From positions 1 to 64,000 of the forward strand of contig JANBQC010000046.1 in the NCBI GenBank assembly GCA_027576995.1: 64,000 nt of DNA, in the 5' to 3' direction. Each line of letters starts with the position of its first letter. Position 1 is the stretch's first letter. Below, piece after piece: positions 11,543 through 24,002 of this stretch. The notes below the pieces were generated by a model. It saw nothing but the letters and a program-made list of their open reading frames with translations, did no database searches and was not told where the DNA came from. The translations under genes and the position numbers were made by a program. Source of the stretch: Dimargaris cristalligena. Taxonomy: Eukaryota; Kickxellomycota; Dimargaritomycetes; Dimargaritales; Dimargaritaceae.

Positions 11543-13892
11543 GGTGGTGCGGATAGGAGGGTTAGGTGGGGGGTAAGGGAGGTAGGCGTAAATGGTTATA
11601 AGCTCAATGATTTAAACAAATTAATCAAAGTGCGGTGGAGGGGGTAAAATGGGTGGTAGAAGGAGCTGGTTGCTATAATAGAGCTAACGAACCGGATTTT
11701 TTGGTTACAATAGATGAACCGGGAATTACAATGATCATTAATTAAATAAAAACACAATCATCGGTTGAGGAAAGTGGGCATCTATGCAAAGTTAAGTCAA
11801 TGAATAATTCGACCAGAGTAGGGAACGGCAAGCAGTTTATATATGGGCAGGTCCAGGCAGGCAATATCCGGTGCGAGGTGTAGGGTGAGACCAAAGGAAG
11901 CCGTGGAATACTTATCGAGGCCCTCATATTATTATTATTATTTAAGATGGTGAGCGAAGAAAAGTCGGCGAGTCTAGTTTAGTTTCCCGCCAAGGTAACG
12001 CAGGCTGTCGAAGCAGATGTGTGACCAATCGAGCAGCCTGCTTTACTGTTTTCTCGCCCACTAACAGGGAGAGAGATACAGTGATCCTGCCGTTCATTTA
12101 CCTATACTATGTATCAATAATAATAGTGAGCGTTGAATACTTGGGCAAGCCAAACGTAATTGTAGAGATAAACGGGTGGCTTTTGAGGACAAGAACGTAT
12201 TCAGGGCACACCTGTGACGTATAGTGGAACAGGTTGGGACTAATACGACCGCACCTTTTACTTGTCCCTTTGGATCCAACGGCTAGTTCAGCCCAAATGC
12301 ATTGCTATACAGCCAACTCCCGACAAAATGATGGCCAAAGGGGAGGGAAGGCCCGTTCTATCAACCAACCGGTCTCTATGAAGGGTGGACCGACGGCCAA
12401 AGTAGGCCATTTTTGCAGCTTTCGCACTGGCTATTACCCATATCAACGGGCGGCCGCCGCTAGGTTGGTACACCGTTAAAGGACACACAAACCGCTGGCT
12501 CGTGCCACTCTGGCTTCTTTATGCGTCACTCGACACATGTGTAACTCGGCTGCGCTTTACACGCTGCTCGTCTCTTGGACAAGGATATATTTTTCTAGCC
12601 TTCCCTATTCTCCCTCGCTTATATTTCCGTTTCCGTTTCCGCCTCAGCTACTCTTCTCCCCCCTTTAGCATAATTTCCAAATAAGACCACTGGCCCACCA
12701 AAAAAATGCCGAATGAGACCAGTTTTTTTCCCTTACACAGTACACCATTTTAGGCAATCAGCTAGCTTCCTTTCTTTTGACTATTTTTGAATTGCAGCAA
12801 TGGTATGAGAGGTTAGATTTCGAGATTTATTTTCGCAGTGGTCTTGCTATTCAATCTCCGCCCGTTTCCAAAGAAATGGGCGCGTGGTCAGATTAATTGG
12901 CTGCACATACTAGTAGTGGTTTGGGTTCGTGAATTAAAGAACGGATCAGGTAAAATGCTATTTAACTATAATAAATTGCCTGCCTGATAGAATACTATGA
13001 ATGTAATGGATGGTCCGGTTTAAAAAGAAGTGGTTCGAAGAGTGGACCACGCCTATCTATAAAAATAAACTAAAATAGGAGATGGTGGTGGGTTTGCATT
13101 GGCGAATCCTAAACAGGACGACTAGAAGCGTCGTATCGGAATGACGGTGGTGTCACAATAAGTGAATGAAAAGGGTCGGTCGCCCTGTTTAATAGTGGTT
13201 CTGGCCCTTGAAATACGGCCGTCTCTAATACTCAATAAGTCTCCCCTTGTTTACTTTTCCCCCATTTTACTGTACCGGAGCCGACATTCGTCTAGCAGTT
13301 CCTAGCTACCATCACTTATCGACTCGACGAGGAAGCAGCCTATATTAGACTAGACCGAGCACTCGTGACAAGCCTTAGAGCGGCTGTATGCAACTCCAAG
13401 GGTAGATGACAATGCCCAAAAGCATCGGGCCAGGTTCAGCACAGACTACTATTACCCCCCCTCGGCCGGTTAGCCTGTGCCCTTGTTTTGGCTTCTCTGG
13501 TCCTACAACAGTGGGCTTCCATGGAAGGGTGTGGTTAAATATGAATTCTTAAAGCGCAGAATAATTGCCACATTTAGCCTGCGCCAAGCCTTTTGCTCGC
13601 AACACCTTTCAATTGGTATAATGCAATCACAAGTCCCCCTTTATTCATTGGCAATTACATTTCGTAAAAGCAGTGACCCACCTCGAAATACCGAAAAGGC
13701 GGACTATTCATCCAACTTTTAGAATAGGCCGCTGGAATCTTTTATTCTAATGAATGCCTCTATAATATAGTAAAGCGCTTCAATACAACTAAATAATACA
13801 ATATATACGACTGGCAGCTCCTTTTTTAATACCATGCTGATATTCAACTACGGTGGCACAGCTCGGCACACCAAAAGCTCTACTGGCTATAC
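11543..13892. other. intergenic region
   Basis: About 2.3 kb between the start of the 166-aa membrane gene (-) and the stop of OGG1 (-). Only short frames occur, with no paired splice sites of note. It contains a pyrimidine-rich stretch near 12590-12670 and otherwise nothing I can name. Confidence 0.4.
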
Positions 13893-15754
13893 CTAGTTTT
13901 TCTTCCGCCTCGGCCTTTTAGCCGCACGGACATCCTTTGTTATCGCTGGTAAGTCGGCTGTATCTGGTATTAAAGTCTCTTGCACGATGGGGCTTTCGAC
14001 ACCCCGGACAGGCGGCAGGTCGGCAATGAACAGAACCTAATAGTAAAATGGATGGTGTATTAGAAAAAATAGGCGATTAATATTAAATTTGCCGGGCTCA
14101 TAATAAGTATCAATGATTCACAAGACCGTGTACGGTTTACTCCCACGGCATGTACTACAGTGAAACCTCCGCCCTGGTTCAATTAAATATTAAGAAAAGG
14201 CCATCTTTGTATTTACCGAGTGGGCCCACCCGGCATGCTGTCCGAACAAGTCCCCGAGGTAAGAGGCCACAGCTTTGTAAGCCGTTGTAGTCAATGATTT
14301 GATTGGTTTACTAGCAGCGGGGGACTTGGCCGGAGAGGCTGAGGAAGGTTGGAATTGGTAGTCCCGAACAGCGATTTGCCAAACATGGGTGTCGACGGGT
14401 ATAACCTCCGATTTATCCAGCGACATGAGACACTGGAATGGTATAGCGAGTGGTCGTGAGTAATAGAAACGCTCCACGCGAGTGAGTTAGGGGGTTTAAA
14501 TTAATTGGGTCTAAATTGACATTGCAAATTAGTCCCGGAGAAAGCTACTGGGTATTTGGCCACATGGCTGATAGCAAATGCCGGGAATATATAAATTAGG
14601 CGCTTACGATGCAGTCTGCCACCTTGGGGCCGATTCCGGAAAGTTTCAAAAGAGCCGAATGGGCATCGGCGTAGCTTTTGTCTCGTAAAGAGTGGAGCCA
14701 GCTTTCGGCCTCCTCCCCGTAGGCGTCGGCTAAATAAGCCACGGTTTTACTGATGTATTTGGCCCGATAGCCGAAGCCAAGGGTCCGCAAACGAGCCTCC
14801 AAATCCGGAGATACTGTGGAGGAGGGCAAAGACGAAGGAGAAGAAGGAGCACTCGACGAGGCCAGTGCGGTTAAACGAGGAAAGGTGTAGAACTCGCTAC
14901 CGGCCACCGTGCCCAGTCGGTGACCGTACAGTTGGCAAAGAGACTCCACCATTTGGGTGATACGGGAAATATGGTTGTTGGAAGAACAAATGAAGGATAT
15001 GAGGTTTTCGAAGGGGTCTTGCCGGAGTACCCGTACACCCGGAAAACGCAGGGCTTTGGTCTGGAAATTGGGGTCGAGCTCAGACCAGCGCTGGTAGCAA
15101 TCATTTAAATTGATATGTAGTTGGAAATAATCGCTGAGCAACGACTCGGTAGTCGCTGACGGTGACGGGGTTACGGAGCCACCAGCAGTTGTAGATTTAA
15201 CAGGAAGAGGCTCGGTGGAGTATGTCCTGAATAATGTCGTTTGGTCTGGGTACCAGGATATACGGGAATTGACATAGACCCCCCAAAAAAATACAAATGG
15301 AAGGGGATCGGCACCCTTTGTTTATTAGACAATTTGACTCAAACTCCATGGCCAGATTAGTGGATATTCCCGGGCTCTGAAATACTAAATTGACCTACCT
15401 GTTTGCTTCAAAGTCACCAATCGGTCACCGACCACCCCCGTCCTAAAAACACGCCGAGAGATGCAGTAGGTATAGAAATCCGGGTATTAGATTTCAGTAT
15501 AGTGTTGACTGATTACCCTAACCATTTCTCGGCCTAGTTTAGCTAGTTATCAATCAAAGCCGTGGAATGAAAGAGTAACGAATTGGCCGTATATGGTTTT
15601 AGTACAGAAAGAGCCGAGGACTACAAAACTAAAGTCGGGCATACCATTCCTCGGGTGCGGTTTGCTTCCAGCGGAACGACTGACCCGAACGAAGCGTAAA
15701 GCCAATGCGCAATTCGGGTGGGGAAACCTTAAGGTCCTTCCATACGCGTGACAT
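13893..15754 (-). CDS. OGG1: 8-oxoguanine DNA glycosylase/AP lyase OGG1
   Basis: Base-excision repair enzyme that removes 8-oxoguanine paired with C and nicks the abasic site. Exons on the minus strand are 15645..15754, 15399..15442, 14608..15245, 14217..14432 and 13893..14036; phases agree throughout and give 383 aa. The N-terminal OGG domain includes LRSGQSFRWKQT and WTGVVGDRLVTL. The core carries the DPFENLISFICSSNNHISRI motif, an inserted Ser-rich loop, GFGYRAKYI, and the HhH-GPD hairpin LSGIGPKVADCI with catalytic Lys at about residue 259. The catalytic Asp is at about 278 in IPVDTHVWQIA. The end is basic (KRPRRKKN), a plausible nuclear signal. All catalytic residues are present. The long polar insert in the middle is unusual in length but not disruptive. 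Confidence 0.95.
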
Positions 15755-16943
15755 ATTCAAGAATGGGCGAATGGGCTGCACCGCACAAGATTAGACTTAA
15801 AAAAAGGCGAGGAATAACGGCGAATAGGTCGCGGGAATCAGGTCGCTAATCGAATTTTGGAAAAATGCCAATGGAGCAAGGCAGCTTAAAGCCAATGAAC
15901 GATAAGGCTTCGATGGAGCCTTTTATTTTTTCTTGGATAAAAAAATGAAATGGGAATGGGAATGCCATTAGAGCTGACGAACTCTCTTGGGCCTGAAGTA
16001 CGGCATTTGGGCAGTAGTTGAGACTGTGACTGTTCCAAGACCAGCCCAACCACCCTAAGAAAGGAAGCACGAGGTTTAGTTGGATCCCCAGACCAGGCAC
16101 GCTATCAGAAGCTTGGGCCCGGGGCTGTTGGAATACAATACAAGGCATTTATTTTCTGGGTAACTGTTCCCGAATACCACTAACCCCGCCTGGGTCGTGG
16201 TGTATTTCCCCGCCGCGGTTGTCCACATCGGTCATACATTTTTACCCCCTGGATGGCATGCAGTGATAAGTATGTGCTTGAGTGCGGAGAGGAGAGGAGA
16301 GGGTGATTTCTGGTTATATTTCCCCCCTGATACTTAGGACTTTCGCCAGGGTTTATATAAAAAGTATTCACTCGTAGTTGTCGTTGATGAACCATGTCCA
16401 ACCGCATAACTCACTGACTACCAGTGGTTATTAAAAGGGGCAGCTCTCGAGCAACACCATGTAAAATCCATTCAATCATAACAATTACATAATTACGTAG
16501 TACTGCAATCAATGGAAACTCCACATTGCGGTCTAGATTTTAAAATTTCGGGTATTAGCTAGCGATTGATATGTACGGCCACTCCAGCCCAGTTTTATTT
16601 ATAGGTATTCTACCAAACACCCAGCCCCCAGACACAATGGACATGGGAAACCGCCTGGGCTAAATTTAAACCAAAACGGCAGTCGACTCAGCCGCACCTG
16701 TGGCCTGCTGACCCTCCATTGCGATGCTACTAGTTATCAGCCCAACTTTGCCAGCATTGCGAGAGCAAGAAATACAGGGGAATGGCGTTAGTAAAATAAT
16801 CAAGTGATGTGATGGCTTCCACCATTAGGGGCATAGGTTCAAGTTTCGGAAGCTAGAACCGTATGCTGATTTAGAAATACAAAAGTTGGCCGATTCATTG
16901 AGCGAGGGCATTATCTGAAAAAAATCCATAATAATAGAAAAAA
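15755..16943. other. intergenic region upstream of OGG1
   Basis: About 1.2 kb. A 100-codon minus frame at 15846-16148 has low-quality hydrophobic composition and no supporting splice or homology signal, so it is not called. This stretch must contain the OGG1 promoter. Confidence 0.4.
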
Positions 16944-17059
16944 GTTGTAGCACCAACTATTCCCAAGTGGTCACCCACCTCAGTACTAAATTGGCTGATA
17001 CCAACTTAACTTCGCAGATCTAACGGGATACGGTGCAAACTGGTACATATGGCCACAAC
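16944..17059 (-). rRNA. 5S ribosomal RNA, copy 2 (inverted)
   Basis: Exact reverse complement of the 116-nt 5S gene at 10604-10719. The Pol III T-run terminator is also retained (A-run at 16938-16943 on the plus strand). About 27 bases of 3' flank (CTATTATTATGG and following T-run) and a few 5' bases (TTTTCAG) are shared as well, so the duplicated unit slightly exceeds the RNA. Confidence 0.95.
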
Positions 17060-20000
17060 TGAAAAATTGGGGTTTGAAGAGGTTTTAACGCCGTTGACCA
17101 TTCTAGCAAGGCTGAGTGAGTTATCTGGCTAATGCTGCAGATGCGGATAAAACCAACAGCGGTCCCTACAGGTAGAGAGAGGTATGCGGGTTAAGGAGAG
17201 GCAGGGCAGTGTGAATCATGTTGCTGACGTGGTACCGCACATAAGGGGAGGAAGGGGGTGGGATACTGTAGGTAATTAGATTTTGGGAAATATACATCCG
17301 TTACCATTCTCTCACTTGAGGTAATCCACTCCACCACCTATCATCAATATTGAAGAGACATGGCTCAGTGTGATTTTGAAGATTGCTTAAAGTAGCACAT
17401 AGTATACGCAGCCCAGATTCACTCTGATTGACTACTTGGTTTAATGAGTAGCTAAAGAACAGAAAAAAACATCCACTACCGGTTCCTTGGAAACAGGGGG
17501 TTTCAGAAGGGGGGCCTCGCCGGGAATAGAAGGAGGTGAAGGTTAATTTCTCGCTGACTGAATGTGAGACCTTGAGGGGTTTTATTAACCTGATGGACCG
17601 CGCACCGATAGAGAAACAGAGGTTGGGGCAGTAAAAGGTGGTCGTCCAGGTACGTCAACAACCGACACACGCACCATTCTGTACAGTCTCAGACATGACT
17701 TTCATTGGATTAAAACCATGAGAAGCCTACGAACATTGGCCAGTGTTGGTAATTCGAGCCGCTCGCTTTTCGTGATAGGTTGGACCAAGAGGGAGGAAGG
17801 AGGCCACCGTTTCTTTTTTAATGATGGACGCGCGGGTAAACTAGGTTCACTGTTGGCCTATCACATCCACCCACACACCTATAACACACACTGGTCCATT
17901 GACGGAAGGATTTGCAAGAAATGAATGTAATCCAGCGCTCCTCAATGTGAAGAGGAGAGAAACTAAGTTTAATGGACCGGGCGAGGGATGGGCTCTCCGT
18001 CGTCCTGTGGTGGAGGGGAAGAGGTGGCTTCTTTAACAATGGCTATTTGAACTGGAAGAGACCGGATCCACCCCGCCGGTGGCCATGGATGGGACTGGTC
18101 TAATTTAAAGCTTGGAATTTGGGGGATATATGGTAAACAAGACCCTGCGTCGGATATATTATAGCTGACCCTACCAATGCCGGGAACACTTTTTTTAAAT
18201 GGGGGTACTACCAGGTAGAGGGGACGACGGCGGTCTTTTGGATTCCGAAGGTCCATATAACTTACACGTATCCCTTTACTTTTCGACAGTCATATCGGTC
18301 ACCGATGGACTGCGAAGGCAGGCGGGGAGTGCATCACACGACGGTCTCTAAGGAGAATCATTATTGAGAGGGTTCTTTGTATTTGCAGACCATTTTTTTC
18401 ATATCCACCGAATTCGGCATCGCGCTCATTTCCATGCCTCACTCACCCCCGTGCTGAATGAATATGGGTTGAATGTGGGGGAGTATCGAAGGATAGACGG
18501 CCATCTTTTCCATGGCCGATATCCTCCGCTCCCGTCCGTCGAGTGTCCTCCTCTTCGCTTCGTCTCAGGTGCCACTGAAACCGAACGTCGATGATGCTGA
18601 CGCCACACACACCAGCGAAGGATGATGGGAAGAGAAGGGGGGAGGATGTTTCCCCTACAGATGCCAAAACGAGGGGAGAATTGGTCGGCCCAATGTCTTT
18701 GATAGTCCTCCGACGCTGCTGGACTAGGTGGACAGCCAAGTATTAAATAGTCCATTAGTTGGTGGTTATAGTTATAGTTACAGTTACGGTTACGGTTACG
18801 GTTACGGTTTTATAAGGAGAGAGGAGGTGTTACTCGTCCTATAAACTATCCATCTGCCCCCATACAATAGCGGCCCGCTATTCTATTAGCAGCACCCTTT
18901 CCCGCTCACACTGGCCAACAAAACTCTTACACACCCCACCACACAGACACAGACATACACAACACATCCCACATAAAATAATGGAATGGACTTATTACTA
19001 CTACTACTTATAGGTAAAACGGCACATCCCGCCTGGCCGTCCAATTTCTTTCCCTTCCCTCTGTCCCTTTGTTCGCAGCTGCCTGTGCGCCCCATGTTTG
19101 CTGGCTGTATGCTTCTCTTCCTTCCGTCTGTGTATGCGCCTTCGTTTCTTTAAACTTTGCCATCTCTCGTCGCTTAGTGTTTTGTCGTTTCTCTCTTACT
19201 TCCCCTCAGTTTAATCTGCTTGTGCATTTGTTCAAGGCCTGGTTCGTCGTTTCAGACCGTGCTCTACTTCCGTGTAACCGTCGGCGTCCTCACTGCTTCC
19301 TTATACATAGAAAGAGAGAGAAGAGACCTTCGCTATTTCTACATACCCACACCACGGCCTCCTTCTATACTACTAGTAATAGTCCTCTTCGCCGGCTGTC
19401 GGGTCTCCTCCTCCCTTCTTCCCCTACCTACCCAACTAACTTCCCTCGCAACATACCCGCACCGCTCTACGCCTTGCCATCCCCGATTCTGCCCTAACAT
19501 TTCGGTTCTCCTCTACCCTCTCCTCCCACTGCGTCAACCGACATCCAAGAAGCGCGTCTCTGGTCGTACCCCGGGTTCTTCATCACCCTTTCCTTTTACC
19601 CGCTGCGTCGCTCTACCCCATCCGGGGGCCTATTCCACTCTAGTAGGACCACGCGTACTTCCGGCTTCTTCTCCTCCCCTGTCTACACCATTGGCCGATC
19701 TCACTGGCGACCCACACTGTTGTTTATTCTCCTGGCCCACCGACAGTGCCCCTTCTTGAGCTTCTGGTAAGTCACCACCCCCCACGCTCGTTAAAAGTCC
19801 CCCAGGCCACTTTAGCACAGAGGCCTTCCCCGTATTCACTGGAGGGCCTGCTGAAGCTACTTCGGCTTTTTTATTTGGCGTATATGTCGGTGTTTGCGCT
19901 TCTGTGGAATATCTGCGTTTATTCATTGCTATAGGCCGTTACTATGGCTTTTTTTCCGGAGTGATGATACTTTTGCCTTGAGGGGCTCGCTCCAAAGCTA

Positions 20001-20552
20001 CTCATCCAATAATGCTACTGCCCTGAGCTACTCCAGCCCCTTTGTATTTGAACCTTCCCCTTCTTATTCAGTAGACCTCATTTTCTATCCATTGCCTGTT
20101 ATTTTTGGCGGTCTTCTGTTCAACGTAGCTCCAGCTGACTTTTACTGTTTTCTGTGCTTTAAATGACTCTGTTAACTTGTATGCTGCACCGCAGTCCCTT
20201 TTTGACTTCCTATCACTCGTTTCTGAACACTCCATATTTTATCAATATCTTGTTTTTAATTTTTCCGACCCCAACTGTATGAATGGTTGTTAGCTAATGC
20301 CCTTGTATGATAATACTAATCTCTGTAATTAATAATCAACGGTATATCCCTCCATAGAGTCCACTCATCTCCGTATTTCCCAGTCCGTCGCATCATTTTT
20401 GTGATCCTACCATCGGCCTCACTGTATCTGGCGACTTAGCAGCGTGGTCTAGTCTTCATCTATCCTATTTCCCCTCAAATTCCCGTATTTAGACACCACT
20501 TCTCTGGTCTCTCAACATTCTGACCCGCCCTGCATTTAGTTTGCACCGTAGG
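17060..20552. other. intergenic region and long pyrimidine-rich leader of the PSR1-like gene
   Basis: About 3.5 kb. It holds a hexamer repeat (18765-18812), a possible small minus-strand spliced gene near 18.4 kb (see findings), and a long C/T-rich plus-strand segment from ~19.0 to 20.5 kb that looks like a promoter/5' leader. A GTAAGT at 19766 followed by a TAG near 19932 could be a leader intron. Frames at 19069-19759 are by-products of the C/T-rich composition. Confidence 0.4.
18765..18812 (+). repeat. GTTAYR hexamer microsatellite
   Basis: Eight imperfect tandem copies of a six-base unit, moving from GTTATA through GTTACA to GTTACG and ending GTTTTA. It is too short and internal to be a telomere. 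Confidence 0.85.
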
Positions 20553-22492
20553 ATGACTTCAGTAGCCACAATAACCAGCCCACCATCGACCACTCATGTG
20601 GATTTAGCGAATCCCGCCAAACCGACCACAACCCATGTCGGTCCGGTAACATCAAGCGGGTCCACCGTCGGTGGCGAAGAGTCGGAGCACCATACCGCCG
20701 ATGGTGTCCAACAAGTGACGGGGCGGCAATCCTTTACCAAAGAGGGCAAGCTCCGCCTTCGCAAATGGTCTAGTAAGTAGTCTAACTCCCACGTTGGTTT
20801 ATTTGCATGCCATATCAATATATATATATGCTGTTGTTTATGAAATGGCAGGTCGACGGGTGGGCGGACGCTGCTTGTATTATTGCGCATATAGACTGAC
20901 AGACTTCTAATGATGGGCCTTTATGGGGGCTGGAGTGGAGGCGTAGCTGCTTGACTTCTGTCCTACCTTTACTGAGCTCACCCTAAAATGCCCCTACCCG
21001 TCCATCATTCACTGCCGCCGTTCCCTCGCCCGCCATACCGACCGGGACCGTCGTATTGGCCTACCGGCAGATTACCCCATTCTAGTTCGCGTCCTACTGG
21101 TTATTGACCACCTTTTCACCCGTAACGGTTGGTATATCACTCCACTAACCTGCGAGTACATCGGTTCTTTTTCTAACCATACGATATCCCCTCCCCTCTC
21201 TCTCTGGTCCAATTTTGAATATCCCACCACTCTCATTAGGCGTTATGGGTCGCCGCATGTCGCTTTCCAACAGTCGGTCGACAATCCCCAAAGTCGCACC
21301 CTCTCCCGAGCCCACGAACAACTCCAGCACTCGACTTTCTATATCCGATCGGACCAAGCCCAGCAGCCCTTTCTCTCCCCCTCCCAAACCATTCCGGTCT
21401 TTTTTCCTCTGCTGTGGTGGCTTCTTTCCCTTTGCCAAGCCCCCCCGCCACCGCGATTATGAGCGCGCGGCGACGAGCATGGACGACCAGGCTGTCAATC
21501 CGGCCGCGGGCTCGACCAAGCCCGGTCAACCGGGAGCTGTTGGTCCTACCGAATCCAATCCGAGCCTAGGCCTCAGTACATCTAACGAATCCCACCCTAT
21601 GCTGCCCCCTATTTCGTCCTCCTCGCCGTTGCTTCAGGATATCATTACCAGTGTTTCGGTAGAAGATGGTTTAGATGACAAATCACCTATTGCCTCCGTT
21701 CACCCTGACCACGGCATCATTCCTATTTCCGTAAGCGAACTCGAGCCTTACGCCATTCCGGAAACCAGTGCTCCTGCCCGGGCCGACGTTGAATCTGCCA
21801 AAGATCACGCCAATGAAGAGGACCACAGTGAAGATGATGATGACGACGATGATGATATTTCGTCGGACGAAGAGGCCGCCCTCCAGGCTAACCCACAGCT
21901 CAATGAAATTGTGATGGCCACTGCCCAAGTGACCCCGCCCCTCCTCCAGCCTCTCCTACCCCAGGATATGGGCAAGAAGTGCCTCGTACTCGACTTGGAT
22001 GAAACCCTACTCCACAGCTCCTTCCGTATGGTGGAGAACCCCGATTATATTGTCCCCGTTAAACTCGAAGGCCAGACCCACAATGTGTACGTATTGAAGC
22101 GTCCAGGGGTCGACGAATTCATGAAGAAGGTTGGGGAGCATTTTGAGGTGGTGGTCTTCACTGCCAGTCTGTCCAAATACGCCGATCCTGTCTTGGACCT
22201 CCTGGATATCCACAAAGTGGTGCGCCACCGACTCTTCCGTGAATCGTGCATTCTATACGCCGGCAACTACGTGAAGGACCTTTCCCGGATTGGACGCCCG
22301 CTGGGTGACCTCATCATTGTCGATAACTCCCCCGCTAGTTACGCCTTCCACCCCAATAATGCCATCCCCATCACCACCTGGTTCAATGACACCCACGATA
22401 CCGAACTCTTGGACCTTGTACCGTTCCTTCTCGACCTTAAGGATGTCCCTGATGTATCCACGGTTCTTGACAACACCAACCCTACCGCATAA
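20553..22492 (+). CDS. PSR1: Psr1/SCP-type CTD-like protein phosphatase
   Basis: HAD-superfamily Ser/Thr phosphatase of the SCP/CTDSP-Psr1 group. These act at membranes in fungal stress responses or dephosphorylate RNA polymerase II CTD-like sites. Exons 20553..20772 and 21240..22492 (phase-1 join creating a Ser codon) give 490 aa. Exon 1 starts [13 protein letters not shown], resembling the N-terminus of animal SCPs. A conserved Cys pair (FFLCCGG, about residues 131-132) is a likely palmitoylation site. An acidic run follows at about 268-290. The FCP1-homology domain begins [15 protein letters not shown] with the catalytic DLDET at about 325-329, then [40 protein letters not shown] and [11 protein letters not shown]. 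All catalytic motifs are intact. Translation could alternatively start at the ATG at 21245, which would drop exon 1. Confidence 0.93.
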
Positions 22493-24002
22493 GTCCGATT
22501 ATGTTTCCCTCTCATTCCCGAGCCCCCCCCACCCCTCCTTCCGCACCTCTCTTCGATAGACTGTCATTCCCCGTGGATCTACACGTGACACATTCCATCT
22601 AATTCTCCCTAGTCTTATCCCCTAACCCGCAGTGTTTATTTTCGTTTCGTTTCTCTATAATACTCCCCCACATCTACACATTCGCTCTTCATATCTTCCG
22701 CTGCGGGGAATTTAGCGGGATTGCTTCCACCACAACCTGTTGGTCGAGAGGCGGCTATAACATTTCACCTAAACTGACAGGGAAGTCACTCTATTACCTT
22801 TGTCGGACTCTCGATCGGTCGGCCTACCTATCAGCTACGGCCCCGCGTGTCATTATCCCCGATCACCCTCTTATTTATCCTCGAGTGTTACCCCTAATGT
22901 TCTGTACTTTCATGCCCAGTCCTCGTATCCCTAGTCGTTTGTAAAACGGCGGATTATATTTTTATTCAGCCCTTTTTCTCCCATAATTTTATCTGTATTT
23001 GCCCTCTTTAGGCGTTTATTACTATTCGGTTTATTATTCAGTTGATTTAGTCTTCCGCTACCTATCTATGTACCGCCTCACTATTTTATCCCCAAATTTT
23101 TTGGTCTCTTATATTTTACTGAACGGCTCGGCTTTCTGTTGTGACTGGTTATATTTTATATATCAGCATTTTACTGTCCCATCATCGTTGGGGTTTTTTT
23201 CTAAGTTTTCTCCGTATCTACCGCTTTATTCCCAGTTTTGTGTCTGCCATACCGTATCGTCCCTACCATCCTCCTCTTATTCACCCTCTTACTTGCATCG
23301 TGTACTTGTAGCATGGGAGAGTCTTTCATTGGGGCGAATACTCTGAAGATTCCACTCCGCATTCTATAGTTCGCCGGCTTTTAATTTTATTATCTGTCCT
23401 GTCATCGATACCTCTTTTAAGATTCATTTTTATTCTATTATTATTATTATTTATTGTCTTACCCCTTCTCCAAACTTATAATTCACCCCTTGTTTTCTGC
23501 TATAAACACCGTTTTACGTGCAGATTCTTTGAGTGGCATTCATAATCGGAAGCCTCGTATACCCCGTGTTGTTGCAGTATGTTTCAAAGTGTGGTTGAGT
23601 AGATGGCGCTTGTAAATCAAGTTGTATATATGTAGAAAGGTGGTGGTTTTAATTTACAATAATTAAATTTCGAAAAACAGTGCCCACGGACTAAATGCCA
23701 GCTCATGCGGTTGGGTAGTTCGTTGATTTTATCTATAGTGTTCAACTTGGCTACTAATAAGTTAGGTGGCGTTATGATAAAATTTTGCCGGGACTAAGCT
23801 AATTGTTTGATCCAGTTTCATCAGTGGTATTCACCACCAATTTTCCAACGCCTACTATTTATGCCATCCGAGCCAAGGTGGTATCGCGAGTGGTGGCTGA
23901 AAATACACTAATTCAATGGGCCTTTCAATGGATATCGACAGGATGCGATCCTTTCCTTTCGGTGTTCAACTGGCTCAGGGAGGGGAGAGGGGTGGAGGTA
24001 AT
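22493..24002. other. convergent spacer
   Basis: About 1.5 kb between the PSR1-like stop and the stop of the secreted minus-strand gene. It is T-rich and low-complexity with no credible gene. Confidence 0.45.

Noticed and set aside
15846..16148. 100-codon minus frame rich in Phe, Pro and Leu
   Set aside because: No splice partners, no signal peptide or motif, and composition typical of a chance frame.
18765..18812. Telomere-like repeat
   Set aside because: Internal, only eight units, and the unit is neither TTAGGG nor another known telomere unit; treated as a microsatellite.
19069..19759. Plus-strand frames of 142 and 179 codons
   Set aside because: They arise from C/T-rich leader-like sequence; residues are dominated by Ser, Pro, Leu and Arg with no domain pattern, and adjacent frames look equally good.
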